Below are positions 1 through 11,320 of a stretch of 64,000 nucleotides of DNA, in pieces; position 1 is the first letter of the stretch, and every line of letters starts with the position of its first letter. The notes below the pieces were generated by a model. The model was not told the origin of the DNA, searched no databases, and saw only the letters and a program-made list of their open reading frames with translations. Origin of the DNA: Brachycybe producta (Eukaryota; Arthropoda; Diplopoda; Playtdesmida; Andrognathidae); the NCBI GenBank assembly GCA_036925085.1, contig JAUPFP010000008.1, positions 2,887,957 through 2,951,956 of the forward strand, written 5' to 3'. The position numbers and the translations under genes were made by a program.

Positions 1-1
1 A

Positions 2-1069
2 AGCCTTATGTTGTACGGTTGTCAAGCAACACCCATTCGCCTCAAGATTTTACTGGACAGGCTCTTCTCGGTACTTCAACACGAAGAAGTCTTACAAGTT
101 TTACAAGGCTTTGGATGGGGTTACGAAGACTACGCCAGAGGATACATACTTCAGGTAACTTTTATTACATATTATTGTTATATAAAACATACTTGGTGTC
201 GCACAAATTGCAACAAACGTGTTTTCTTTTTGTTTGTTTGTGATGTTACCGCGACTGTTGCCCATTCTATTGGCACAACAACAACAAAAACAGCATCCAA
301 TCCACAAGGCAAACCCACTACTTATTACCCACCTAATCTACAAAATGAACATTCTGAAGTATTATTATACACTTTTGTGTTGTTTGAAATTTTCTAAGAC
401 ACCTTTTTTTTACCTTGTTTTTAGCTTTCTTTTACTTGTAAATAGTTTGGGTGCATTGATCACTACATAATTTATTTGCATGCCTTTCTTATTCATCATC
501 ATCATCATCATCACCATCACCATCAAACACTATAAGATCTTCTATGAATTTGGTGTGTATATGTATTGTGTGAATGCCAGTTTTGAAAGGCAGCAAGCAA
601 AACCGCCTTAGATATGAAAAGAAAAGAACTTTTGCAAAGACAACAACAACAACAACAAAAAACACAAGAGCAATACCGAGGGGCCCTTATCTATTGTGGC
701 AATTTTTTTCTTAAAAATAAAAGCTTACACTTTTTTTTAACAAAAAAAAAATCTAAACAATATCTAACCACAATAAGTCCTTTGCAATAAGTGATTAATT
801 ATACAAAGTTGAGTGCAATATAACTTCCCCCATGGAGTCAAGTATGTCTCTCTCTCTCTCTCACTGTACAATGTAATATGTAAGTATAGGCCTATACATG
901 TACATACATCTATGGAATTGTGTGTTTCTTCACAAACATACTCCATTATTTATGTCTCAAAAAACACATGATCTGCATGTATTGTTTTATATAATAATAA
1001 TAAAATTTCCATTAGATGTGCTTACTATGGCATTCTATTGAGTGTTTTGTGTGGCTTCTGTGTCTAATG

Positions 1070-1148
<79 letters not shown>

Positions 1149-4100
1149 AATATATATATAAATATATATATAAATATATATAGAGCGAGAGACCTAGATG
1201 TGTATATATATTTTATATGTAATATGCCCTGCAGAGGGGACTCGTGATCTTCAATCTAATTATTATTAGAAAAAAAAGTAAACTGTTTCTTTAGTAATAT
1301 TAAAGATAGAAAGAAAGAAAGAGAGAGAGAGAGAGTCTTTACCATAAGTTTTTTTTTCAAAGCAAATTACTTTCTTGCTTGAATATGAAATTAATTTATT
1401 TTGAGAGTGTGAACTAATATCAATCACACATTCATTCATCATCTATGAAAGTGGCCATATCAATTTAAATTGTTTTGAGTGAACATTTCTGTGTAACTAA
1501 AATGTTTCCAGAAAATAAAAATAAGATAATAGAAAACTAATCAACAAGAAAAAAAAAACATTATAATGAATATCAATTAATATGATTAGATTGTGAGCAG
1601 AGCTGACTCAGCCTGTCTGCAATATATACACACATACATCTGAAATTGCACCTGAAATCTAAAATAAAACTAATTCATGTAAGTTTTTCAATACAAAATA
1701 CAAGATAATTTAATAAAATCAATTAAAGTATTTAGAATTTTCTATTGGAAGTAAATGGTTTAGTTTCATTTGTATTTTGGGTCCTTGTCGTAATTGTAAT
1801 ACCCTCGACACACATACACAGTTAAATGCATTTAAATATTAAACACGTGCTACAGAACCCTGTGATGGTCAAATGGACAATATGTCGAATTCAATTTATT
1901 CAGTTAATAATCTCAAAATATTGAGTTAATACTTAAATATAATTATATAAACTATTGACAAAATATTGATTTAGTATTTCAATTTTAAAATATTAATAAT
2001 AAAGTCAATTTTTATTTGGGTTCATGTCCTTAACTGGATTCCGCATAACTCACCTAAACACATTTAATTTGAATTCATTTAACTCATGTGTGTCGTAATT
2101 GTAAGTAAGGCTTTTTCTAAATTGTGTTTAAATACACAATTTTTTTGTATTCAAGTTGTTTTACAAACAGCTGATTTTCGAACTATTAATTATTTAACGT
2201 TTCAAGAATAACACTAAAGAAAAATTGAAAGTGTGCTAGAAACTAGAACGGTAGCTGAATGAATCACTTAAAAAGTTTTTTTCATGTTGATATTTTACAA
2301 AATAAAACTTTTTATAGACACATTTCAAAAAACATCATCTGCTTAAAGTTGTATCATTTCAACATAAAAATATGCTCAAGTGATTGAGTTTACCCTTCTA
2401 GTTTCTAAAACACTTTCAAGTTTCTCTTCGTTTTACTTTTGAAAAAAAAAACAGAATAATACAATCGGAATAATTTCATCTAAATCAAAAATGCATTTTC
2501 AAAATAAAGAGTATTTTGCCAATTCCTGGCAATTCATTACATTGAATATTTTCTAACTTATAATTATCCCCAAACACGCTTACAATAATAATAACAATGT
2601 CTTTCTCTAATTTTGTTACAATATATAATATACTGCATATCACGTATTTGGACATTGATATTTAATTTTTTTTTTTGTTGGTTGTCAGTACAAGAGTAGA
2701 ATGCCAAATGATGATGATAACCCCCTAACCAATACACAAGTTGCCGCAATTATAATTACAATTTCTTCTAACTTGCAATTTCTCCAATTTATCTACTATT
2801 AGCACAAACCATTAGATAATTTTGACTTTCCAACAACCCCCCCCCCTCTCATACCTCAAGAGATTTATTTCTAAGATGGAATAACTTACAATATCAAATT
2901 GATTTGATCTTTGTAACAAAAAAAAAAAATAACACAAGATAAAAAACGGAAAATTTCAAATAATTTCGCACAACCTTTTTTTTATAATATTTTTTTCCCC
3001 TCAAAATAACATTTTTCTTAACCGTCATTGCCATTTTCATGGTCCTCCTCCACCCCCTTTCACAACATGAAAACGACACACATACCAAATAAAAAAAATA
3101 AGAATGTAATAGCGTATATGATTATTATTAATAATATTTAAATTAAATTTAAGTTTCATGTACGAAGAAAGAAAGAAAAGAGGGTAAAAAAATGGTATTG
3201 TGAAAGTGTTTTAGAAAAATGAACACGTCGCCCATATAGAATATAATATATTGTGTATCTAAATCTGCTCAAAGGCAACCGCCGCCATTCAATTATGGAA
3301 AAAAAAATTGAAGACAACGACGGAGAGAGAGAGAGAGAGACAGTCAATTTACTTCATGTTCACAACAAATTTTACACGGACTATGAGTGAGTGACTGGTC
3401 GGTCGCGCGAAATTTACAGGGCCTCCTCGTAATTGAAACTATTTGCATTCATTAAATGTTTCACACATAGAAAAATTCACTTATAAACGACAATGACTTG
3501 CTTTATAATAATAATGCTTAACAATGCCACACATGCTCAACAACTAAACCGATGAATAACGATTTTTTGGAGGATTTTATACTGTAACAATTTTTCAGCA
3601 CATGCACACATTTCCCTGATACTGATGGCAGTTACAGCATACTGTAGGGGACCTACATAAATGCCATGGGTCTGGGCTAGCAATTTTTGAAAATAAACCA
3701 TGGGCTTTGCAGATCCTCATGGTCCTGGTGGGCTTCGTGGGCTATATGGTCCTAGTGTTCTTTGCGGACCTCGTGTTTCTGGTGGGCCACATGGTAATGG
3801 CGGGCTTTGTGGGTCTTTAGGACTAGGTGGGTAAGTGGGTTAGGCTCACCTACTGCATGCTTGTTGTTAACTGGATTGTGGTTTTTGACTATAAACAACA
3901 GTAGTACACAAACAACAGTAAGAAAAAAATTTGATATTTGTTAAAAACTAGAATTGTAGATGTTTTCACGAAGATATAATTAAAAATAAATGTTTTAATA
4001 ATAACAATTTGAAAATCATAAAAATGTCATGGCATAGTGTGCATGTCGTGGCATGTCATAGCATCTATATTTAGTGAAAATGACATCATGTTTTATTTGT

Positions 4101-7100
4101 AAGATTATCGTTCTAATACAATGATGCAAATTTTTCTTTAAAAGATTATGCAAGTTTTTGTTTCAACTTTTGTTCACGATTTGATTTGTATTCAAAAAAA
4201 AAAGTAGATCATTTTTAAGATAACTAAAAAAAATTATTTATTTCTCTTTACAGGATTCTCAAGGAAACGTTTTGGACAAGTGGTCAGTGGCTACTCGAGA
4301 CGAAGAGCCACTCATTCTACAACAGTTTCTTCGTTTTGGCGAGACCAAAGCGATCACTCAACAGATTCTTCTTCAAGAAAGTACTGAACGTCACGACTAT
4401 ATTGTGCAACCAGTAAGGACAGATTCTGACATTAAAAAGTTCATTGAAAGGACCAATCGGGTGGCAAATACAATTTTTCGGCATAACGACGCTTTTGTCA
4501 GTGGAAAACTTGGTCACCATCATCACCACCACCACCATCACCACAACCAACAACAGCAGCATCAACAACAACAACAACATCAGCAGCAGCAACAACAACA
4601 ACAACAAGAACAACAACAACAACGACAACAAGAACGACAACAAGAGCGACAACAAGAACGACAACAAGAACAACGACAACAACAAAGTTCTCATGGACTG
4701 TTAACAAAAAGTCTATTGCGTCTTCCGTCAACTGGTTCAGTTCAGAACCTTTCTCCAAACGGCAGTTCTCAAAGTTTTGGATCACCAGTAAACTGTACAA
4801 GTCCTTTGTCTATTTCACCTCTTAATCGACTACAAAATATGCAACCCTATGACTTTCGTCGAGATCGAAGCAGTCCCGATGTGCGTCCACCAACAACTGA
4901 ATTGTCGTCACCCTCCATCCAATCTCGACAACATGAATCGCACCATCATCACAAACAAACACCTCAACAACCTCAATTGCAGCTGCAGCAACCACCTCAA
5001 CACCCACCGTTGTCTAGTTCGGGCAGTGGACTACCATTGCCACCAACCAACAGCAGCCCACCAAGTGGCATTCCTCCAGTGGCACCATCAACATCTATCC
5101 CTTCACTCGCTACATCCATCGTGCATTCTAGTAACAGTTCCGTGTTGGCCAATTCGGACTTGAGTGCAACTGATGGTGGATCAGAAGACGACACTATTGG
5201 AAGTGCTCTAAACCTTAGTCGAACTGCCACTACAGAATCCATATATGCCACCAAGAAAGTGAAACATCTTCGAAAATCAGCAAATCCCATGAAACGTCGT
5301 TGGACCACGAACATGCTGAGTACTTTCGTATCGAGTCAGCCATCAGGCAAGAAGCGTGTTCAGTGTACAGTGTGCTTCAAGACATTTTGTGATAAAGGTG
5401 CTCTCAAAATACATTTCAGTGCTGTACACCTCAAAGAGATGCACAAGTGCACGGTCGAAGGCTGCAATATGATGTTCAGTTCACGAAGAAGTCGTAATCG
5501 GCACAGTGCAAATCCAAATCCAAAATTGCACTCGCCACATTTACGACGAAAAATCAGTCCACACGACGGAAGATCGGCAAGTGCCAACCATCCGGCCTTC
5601 TTGATCAATCCAAATTTGGTACCTCCACCTCTTGGTCCTTTAAAATTCCACGGCGAACACCACATTTCATCTCTGATGCCTATTGGACCCATTCCTCTTC
5701 CACCGCCACCGTCCAGTTTTGGACACGAAGATTCTAAAGATCATATGACGAGTCTGAACGATCAAAGTCGAAGTCCATCTCCGACGGACGAAAGATTATC
5801 GGGAAATGTTTCACGAAGTACTCCTTCACCTTCCCGTCATCACAGACAACTGGTCTGTACCGATGAAGGCTTGCCAATCAAACTGAAACGATCACGGTTT
5901 AGCGAAGGAGATGACATGATGGATGAATTTAGTAACGACGGTGAAGATAATGGTAGCAGTGGTGGTCAACTTGGGAAAGACGAATCGTTCTCTAATAACA
6001 AAGGAGTACGCAAACGGAAAAGTCTGAATCCAACCAGGTGCGCCATCACTGAAGAAGGCGACATCCATTATGTTTCAAGTGATGACTCGTCCAGTGACAC
6101 ATTCCTTCAGAATGACAGTATGGACAACGGTACCGAAAAATCGGATGACTTTAAAGACGAAAAAACTGATGACGACGATGACGACTTGGACGACAAGGAC
6201 ATGCTAGACGACGACGACCTGGACGACGATGACGATGAACCAGAGTTGAAATCAAGAGTAACACCATTGATACCAGCCGATAAGATCAAGCGAGAAAAGG
6301 GAGAACCAGGCGAGGACATGGGCGGAGCTGATGGCGATGAAGATGTCGAAGATGGCGAAGAGGACGAAGAAGATGAAGACGGAGGACGGAAGAGGTCTAC
6401 ACATAAGGAACCAAAAAAGTCGGTAGGTGGTAGCAGGGGATTTGAAGAGTCTTCTGAAACGGCCCTTCGTCACCTGGAGTCACTTTCTCAAGGCAACTTT
6501 GGCGATTCTAGTCACTTTTCTCTCAGAGCTGTCAACCTGCACACATCTCCGATCCCGAGTGCCCTCCACCTGCCGCTGTCTTCGATGCACGGACTACAAG
6601 GCGATGGCTTCCGTGACACCACCAGTCCGAGGTTGCCGGATTCTACCATGTCGGGCAGCGTGGATCTTCAACACCAGGGTACAACGGGGAGATCCAGTCC
6701 AGAGTCGCCACTTTCAGAGTCTCAACCTCTACCGGGAATGCCGTCCTTTCGTGATTCGGGATTGATGGGCTGCATGGATGTACCAGTCGACAAGGACAAC
6801 CCCAGAAGATGTACGGCATGTGGCAAGATCTTTCAAAATCATTTTGGCGTCAAAACACACTATCAAAACGTTCATCTAAAACTGATGCATAAGTGTACGG
6901 TCGAAGGTTGCAATGCCGCATTCCCTTCGAAACGAAGTCGTGACAGACACAGCGCAAATTTAAATTTGCATCGAAAACTTCTGTCGACGACAGAAAAATC
7001 GTTCTTTGAAAAGAGTATTGCTTTTGCTTCATTGGCAGGTAATCAGACATTACGAGACGAATTTTTGTCGAGAATTTACGGTGAAGCACCGCTTCTTCCA

Positions 7101-7616
7101 ATTAACATGAACGACCTGTACCAAAGTAAACTGTCTACCTCTATGGCAGAATCCATCCTAAATAACAACGACCGTGGCATCCACAATTCCAATCACTTTG
7201 GATCGCCACATCACAATCACCATCACCACCACCATTTAGCAATTCACGGTGGTTTGCTATTACCAACAACAGATACTCAGATGGATCTGAGTGTTCGAGA
7301 ACGAGAGAAGACACCGGTTACTCCAAGGAGCCTTTCACCGCCAACCCACATGTTCAACTCTTCGTCGCATAATCTCGTCTACAGTCTGGAAGATGACCTG
7401 CCTAGTCCCGATGCCAACGGGAACTTCCCATGTAAGTTTTGTCACAAGAGGTTTCAGGATGGAGTGCTTCTTAAGGACCATTACGAAAAAATTCACCTTC
7501 CAGAAATGTTTCGATGTACTGTGAACGGTTGCAATAAGATTTTTTCGTCACAAAAGAAACGAAATCAACATAGCCAAAATTCAAGTATTCATAAACATTT
7601 AGCAACGGAATCTTGA
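2..7616 (+). CDS. BNC: Basonuclin-family zinc-finger protein (3' part: last two coding exons)
   Basis: Nuclear C2H2 zinc-finger transcription factor of the basonuclin family (vertebrate BNC1/BNC2). Two exons are visible: 2-154 (phase 0, donor gtaact), open at the window edge, and 4254-7616 (acceptor tttacag), ending in TGA at 7614. Together they encode 51 plus 1120 residues; the true start is upstream. The first exon and start of the second carry the conserved family N-terminal block ([31 protein letters not shown]). Three pairs of C2H2 fingers follow, beginning near 5364, 6810 and 7431, each with the family signature HKCTVEGCN or a close variant and RNRHSAN/RDRHSAN/RNQHSQN. Between them lie His and Gln tracts (4515-4689), Pro/Ser-rich linkers, an acidic Asp run (6168-6242), basic clusters (RKRKS, MKRRW) and MDLSV at 7281, resembling a CtBP-binding motif. 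Family assignment is secure; BNC1 versus BNC2 is not meaningful for a probable pre-duplication gene. Confidence 0.95.
1072..1182. repeat. (TA)n microsatellite with TATATATAAA variants
   Basis: About 110 bp of almost pure TA. The 3' third turns into a 10-bp periodic variant in which AAA interrupts the dinucleotide run. It lies in the basonuclin intron. No coding or regulatory role is visible. Confidence 0.95.
1806..2095. mobile_element. MITE with CGACACACAT terminal inverted repeats
   Basis: A 290-bp AT-rich element. Its left end starts CGACACACATACACAGTTAA and its right end, read on the other strand, starts CGACACACATGAGTTAAATG, giving an inverted repeat of roughly 30 bp with a small gap. 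TAATTGTAA occurs just right of the element and again 6 bp left of it, compatible with a target-site duplication. The interior (about 1850-2000) recurs at 47050-47206 with high similarity and, more distantly, at 10790-11320. No coding capacity, so non-autonomous. Confidence 0.7.
2150..2470. mobile_element. Fold-back element, copy 1
   Basis: Palindromic repeat. The left arm has AGCTGATTTTCGAACT then GAAACTAGAA, and the right arm has the reverse complement (CTTCTAGTTTCTAAAACAC and related words). The centre contains two AAAATAAACTTTTT-like blocks in opposite orientation. It is one of about nine related copies in the window. Edges are approximate because copies diverge at their ends. Confidence 0.7.
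3700..3834 (+). repeat. Degenerate 9-bp-periodic, collagen-like sequence
   Basis: A locally GC-rich patch in the basonuclin intron with repeats of GGTCCTGGTGGG/GGCTTTGTGGG type. Read from ATG at 3700 it gives about 44 codons with Gly at most third positions ([18 protein letters not shown]) before TAA. Whether this is a decayed minisatellite, a collagen-exon fragment or chance cannot be decided here. I do not call it a gene. Confidence 0.4.
4515..4689 (+). repeat. BNC: His10 / poly-Gln / RQQE coding repeat inside basonuclin
   Basis: An in-frame low-complexity tract in the large basonuclin exon: ten consecutive His codons (CAT/CAC mixed), then Gln-rich sequence, then four tandem RQQE-type units built on a 12-bp DNA repeat (CGACAACAAGAA and variants). 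The mixture of CAA and CAG codons interrupts the DNA repeat. A second His-rich tract lies at about 7210-7236. Vertebrate basonuclins, as I recall them, lack a tract like this. Confidence 0.9.
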
Positions 7617-9310
7617 TTTTGGATCTGATGATATAATAATGGACATCGGATAATAACAACAAAACTTTAACGGTGTTGTTTAAGTGCTAATTGGCCGCAA
7701 ATTTTAGGGTTTTTACGACTTTCTTTACCCAGTTTTATTCAATGCATCTTAAGAAGAAGAAAAAAAAATTCAAAGTGTGATAGAAAGTAGAAAAGTAAAA
7801 AAGGTAAAAAGATATCTTCACGTTGTGTTATCTTCAAAAATAAACTTTGGAAAATTTGCAAAACACAGATTTTTTTTAAAACAATTTCAAAGTATCATAT
7901 AAAGTTTATTTTTAAAGATAACCAACATGAAAATAACATGTAAAAATTTCTTTTGAAAGTAACTTTCAAAAAAAAAAAAAAAAAGCTGGGTTAAGAAAGT
8001 TGTTTGAGTAGACAAACAGCAGGACCACCACCAAAATAAACCCTAAAATGTGGTATTCGAATATACCTTAATTAAGAAAAAAAAATCAATTTTTTTCTCC
8101 TATTTATATTTTAACATGTGTTCATCTCGTTTTTTTTCAAAAAAAAAATACCAATGCTCAAAGAGCAACTCTCCAACCTTCTTCCTCCTCAATCCCCCCC
8201 TTATTCTATTTCAAATTCTCCCCAATCATAATAATGATAAAAGAGAAAAATTATTTCAAAAAATAATAAAAAAAGATAGAGAAAAAGATTGTTTGCAATA
8301 TTTTTTGAGGGGAATTTTTAAAGGAAAATATCCCCTAAGAAATGATAATATGTGGGGAGAGGGAAGGGCAATAATTTTTGTTCGAGTGTGATCAAATTCA
8401 GGTACTTGAAGAATATATGAATGAATGGATGATGATGATAATTCTTGTTGTTTGTTATTGTTGTTTCTTTTTTGCAAAGCAAAAAGAACCAACATTATAT
8501 AATATTATAAATACATGTATAGTGTTAAACGTCTTCTTCAAATTTGTGTTCGTAGGTTTTAATGTTTCATTAATTATAAGAAAAGTAAACGAAAAATATC
8601 GTTAAAATTGTATATATATATATGAAAGAAAAAAAATAATTAAGTATTTGAAAAAAAAAAAGTGATGTTGTAAAACGAGGAATGAGAAAAAGGGTTTTTT
8701 TGTTGTTTTTTTTTTTTTTTTCGTTCGTATTATTTTTCATTTTATTTGGTTGAGGAAAAAAAAAATCATTTTCTTTGTAAAACAAAATGCAGGGTCAAAC
8801 CAACATAGAACGTAATTTTTAACGATAATATAAAAATTTGGTATTAAGTTATCGTATTTTTTTCTTTCTTTTATGGGTTATCTTATAATAATTTATGTAT
8901 GTTTTCTACCGTAATTGATTACGAGCTCGTACAACAATACATAATAAGTGGGTTAGAAGAAGAAGAAAAAAACCTACTAAAATCGAAAAAAAACTCAAAA
9001 AACCGAGCAAAACGTCTAAAAGTTGGACATTTTTTTTTTTTTAAAAAAGTAATTGAAATAGTTTATTTATTGTTAATTTGCTCGTTTACTGTTCTAATTA
9101 TTTTATTTATTCAAAAAAAAACGTAAATCGCACATTGTTTTAATATTATTACAGCGAGCTATTCATGAAATAGCATTCAGTTTTTAATAATATTTAATAA
9201 TTTGAAAAAAAATATTTTTGTTCACTTTTTTGTTGCATATTTTCAGTCTTGCATAAAAAACAACTATTTAAGCAAAAAAAAATTAACATCTTGGGTATCA
9301 TAATAATATA
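7617..9310 (+). other. Basonuclin 3' UTR and downstream AT-rich DNA
   Basis: Follows the TGA at 7614-7616. Possible AATAAA polyadenylation signals lie at 7839 and 8035. The first lies within a diverged copy of the fold-back family (7755-7965). The rest is AT-rich with long A and T runs. The open frames at 8050-8391 and 8899-9126 are low-complexity and have no recognisable domain, so I do not call them genes. Confidence 0.6.
7755..7965. mobile_element. Fold-back element, copy 2 (diverged)
   Basis: Shows the family hallmarks in shortened form: AAAGTGTGATAGAAAGTAGA, the AAATAAACTTT block, and the opposing AAAGTTTATTTTTAAAGATA and CAACATGAAAATAAC blocks. It lies directly downstream of the basonuclin stop codon, so it is probably transcribed in the 3' UTR. 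Confidence 0.55.
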
Positions 9311-9986
9311 CAGTACTGTCTCGATTATTCGACTTTCGGTTATCCGACATTCCATTTTATCTGATATTTGTGCCCTGCTCGCACAACACTGAGAAACAAT
9401 TGCCAATATTACGTTTCATTAAGGTAGTTTTAAAGTGTAAACGCTTGAATGTTGTGTCTTTCAGGTGCAAAACGAAGAGAAACTTGAATGTGTTTTAGAA
9501 AGTAGAAGGGAAACTCAATCACTTAAAAGATATTTTCATGTTATGTGAGTTTGAAAATGACCCAACATTTAGCAGACGATATTTTTTAATTTTTGTCAAT
9601 AAAAAGTTTATTTTGAAAGATAACAATAAAAATACCCTTTAAGTGATTGAGCTACCCGCCCACCTCCCCCCCCCCCCCAACCCTTCTACTCTCTAAAACA
9701 CTTTCTAGCTTATCTTAATTTTGCTCTTGAAAAACAGAATAATCAAGCAACAGTTCGAAAATCAGCTGTTCATAAACCATCTTAAGCAGTAACTTTATGT
9801 AATAAGTATGTATTAATTAACCTAATTACATATTTATGTATTACATACAAAGTTATACTGCATTGAATATATATTACACACACATACTGTATTTAATATT
9901 CGATTTGTTTCTCTGTTATACATTTATTTCGGTTATCCGACACCTTATCGGGTCCCGTTTAGGTCGAATAATCGGGAACTCTATTG
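9311..9986. mobile_element. Non-autonomous pogo/Tigger-like element (Tc1/mariner superfamily)
   Basis: The left end reads CAGTACTGTCTCGATTATTC and continues into CGGTTATCCGACA. The right end, reverse-complemented, reads CAATAGAGTTCCCGATTATT and also contains a GTCGGATAACCG block. TA dinucleotides flank both ends (9309-9310 and 9987-9988), the expected target site. GATTATNCGA with GGTTATCCGA is typical of pogo-type termini. No transposase frame remains, and the interior is occupied by a fold-back element (about 9420-9780). Confidence 0.7.
9420..9780. mobile_element. Fold-back element, copy 3, nested in the pogo-like element
   Basis: Left arm with GAGAAACTTGAATGTGTTTT, GAAAGTAGAAGG and CAATCACTTAAAAGATATTT; right arm with AAGTGATTGAGCTACCC, a C-run, CTTCTACTCTCTAAAACAC and GTTCGAAAATCAGCTG. 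The arms are reverse complements of each other. It lies wholly inside the pogo-like element, so it inserted later. Confidence 0.75.
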
Positions 9987-10789
9987 TATGTAATATTAAA
10001 AAAACAATATCGTCATTACCGTGTGGCAACACCAACAGCAATTCCCACCTATCTTTTTTGGGTTTTTTTTTTTGGTTTTTCTCATTTCTTAAATTCATCA
10101 TTATTTAAAATAAGAGATAACTTACAAAAATAAAACGAGAAAAATATTCAAATAAATTCTACTCTTTCGTCTCTCATACAGTATGACAATCAACATCAAA
10201 TATTATCATTTGTTGCAGTGTCTGTCTTTCAGACTAATTTACAAATTTATTTTTGAAAATTTATAATATGTATTTGTGTAGGCTAACATGGAAAAATGAC
10301 ATGTGTGTTTTTTTTTTTTGGCATAATCACCCAAGTTTTTTTTTAAAAAAACGATCTCTTGTGTCTCGAAATGGAACATCATCATTGACCAGTCAAGTCA
10401 ATATGTCATATATACTGTATATGGTGAAGAAGAAGCATGGCAAATGCTAAAAGAATGTAAGGTTATTATTGTGTTTTGTATTTTATATTAAAATGTTTCT
10501 TTGATTCACTTTTTTTGAAATTATCTTTTTAGTTTTAGTCTCATTGAAGGACCTACAAATAACATGTTAAACTTGTATGTTTCTTACAGGAAAAGGTAGA
10601 AAATCATTCAGTTTTGCACAATTCGTAGACAATGTGCAAAATATTCAGTAGTAATTCTGCAAAGTTTATAGCATATTAGGCAATGTGCCAAATATAGTTA
10701 TATGAATTCTTTGCATGTGCACAATGCCTAACATGCTGTAAATTTTAAGGATTTCCCACATGATAAATGTTTCAACCTAATATCTAGTC

Positions 10790-11320
10790 CACACCTAATA
10801 AGATTTAAATAATAACAATACATACAATTCAATATATTCAGTTAACATATCAATTTAATGGGTTAATATTTAAATATATTAACTGTGTTGGTTATCTCAA
10901 TATAATGAGTTAACGCAATAACTAAGGCTCTGATTTTTATGCAATATCAATTAGAACAAATTGGCAACCAACAATTATGCTTTTTCTAATCAAAAAGGTT
11001 GGTTAAAGGCAAGATGTCTCGTTAGTATCAGTTGTCAACTAGAGTTCTAGCCTCTAACCAGTGTTTTTATTGAAGAAGAAAAAACATAATTGTTGGTTTA
11101 TCAAATTGTTTATCAAATTGTTGGATCTTGGGCCACATATTGAGAAATATTTGGTTGACATTGCATTAAAGTCCAAACCCTAGTAATAATGTAATAGATT
11201 TAGTATTTGAATTAATGAAGTTAATTTTAAGTTTTTCATGTCATTAACTGGACTCCATATAATTTAACTAAACACAATTAACTTTAATAGCATTTAGCTC
11301 AAGTGTAGATTAAGCATTAC
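10790..11320. mobile_element. Diverged relative of the 1806-2095 element
   Basis: Shares ordered blocks with 1806-2095: TTCAATATATTCAGTTAA, GGGTTAATATTTAAATAT, TAGATTTAGTATTTGAATTA, then CATGTCATTAACTGGACTCC and CATTTAGCTCAAGTGTAG. About 200 bp of unrelated sequence separates the halves. The left border (TCCACACCTAATAAGATTTA) resembles the left border of the 47012-47206 copy. Confidence 0.5.

Larger units (their letters stand above)
155..4253 (+). other. Basonuclin intron
   Basis: A 4.1-kb intron bounded by gtaact and tttacag and joining phase-0 exons. It holds a (CAT)n stretch near 494-528, a (TA)n tract at 1072-1182, a miniature inverted-repeat element (1806-2095), a fold-back element (about 2150-2470) and a short collagen-like periodic sequence (3700-3834). 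I see no further exon in it. Confidence 0.85.

Noticed and set aside
4444..4800. Asn-rich, Val-rich and Leu-rich frames overlapping the His/Gln tract
   Set aside because: Shadow frames of the basonuclin low-complexity repeat on both strands.
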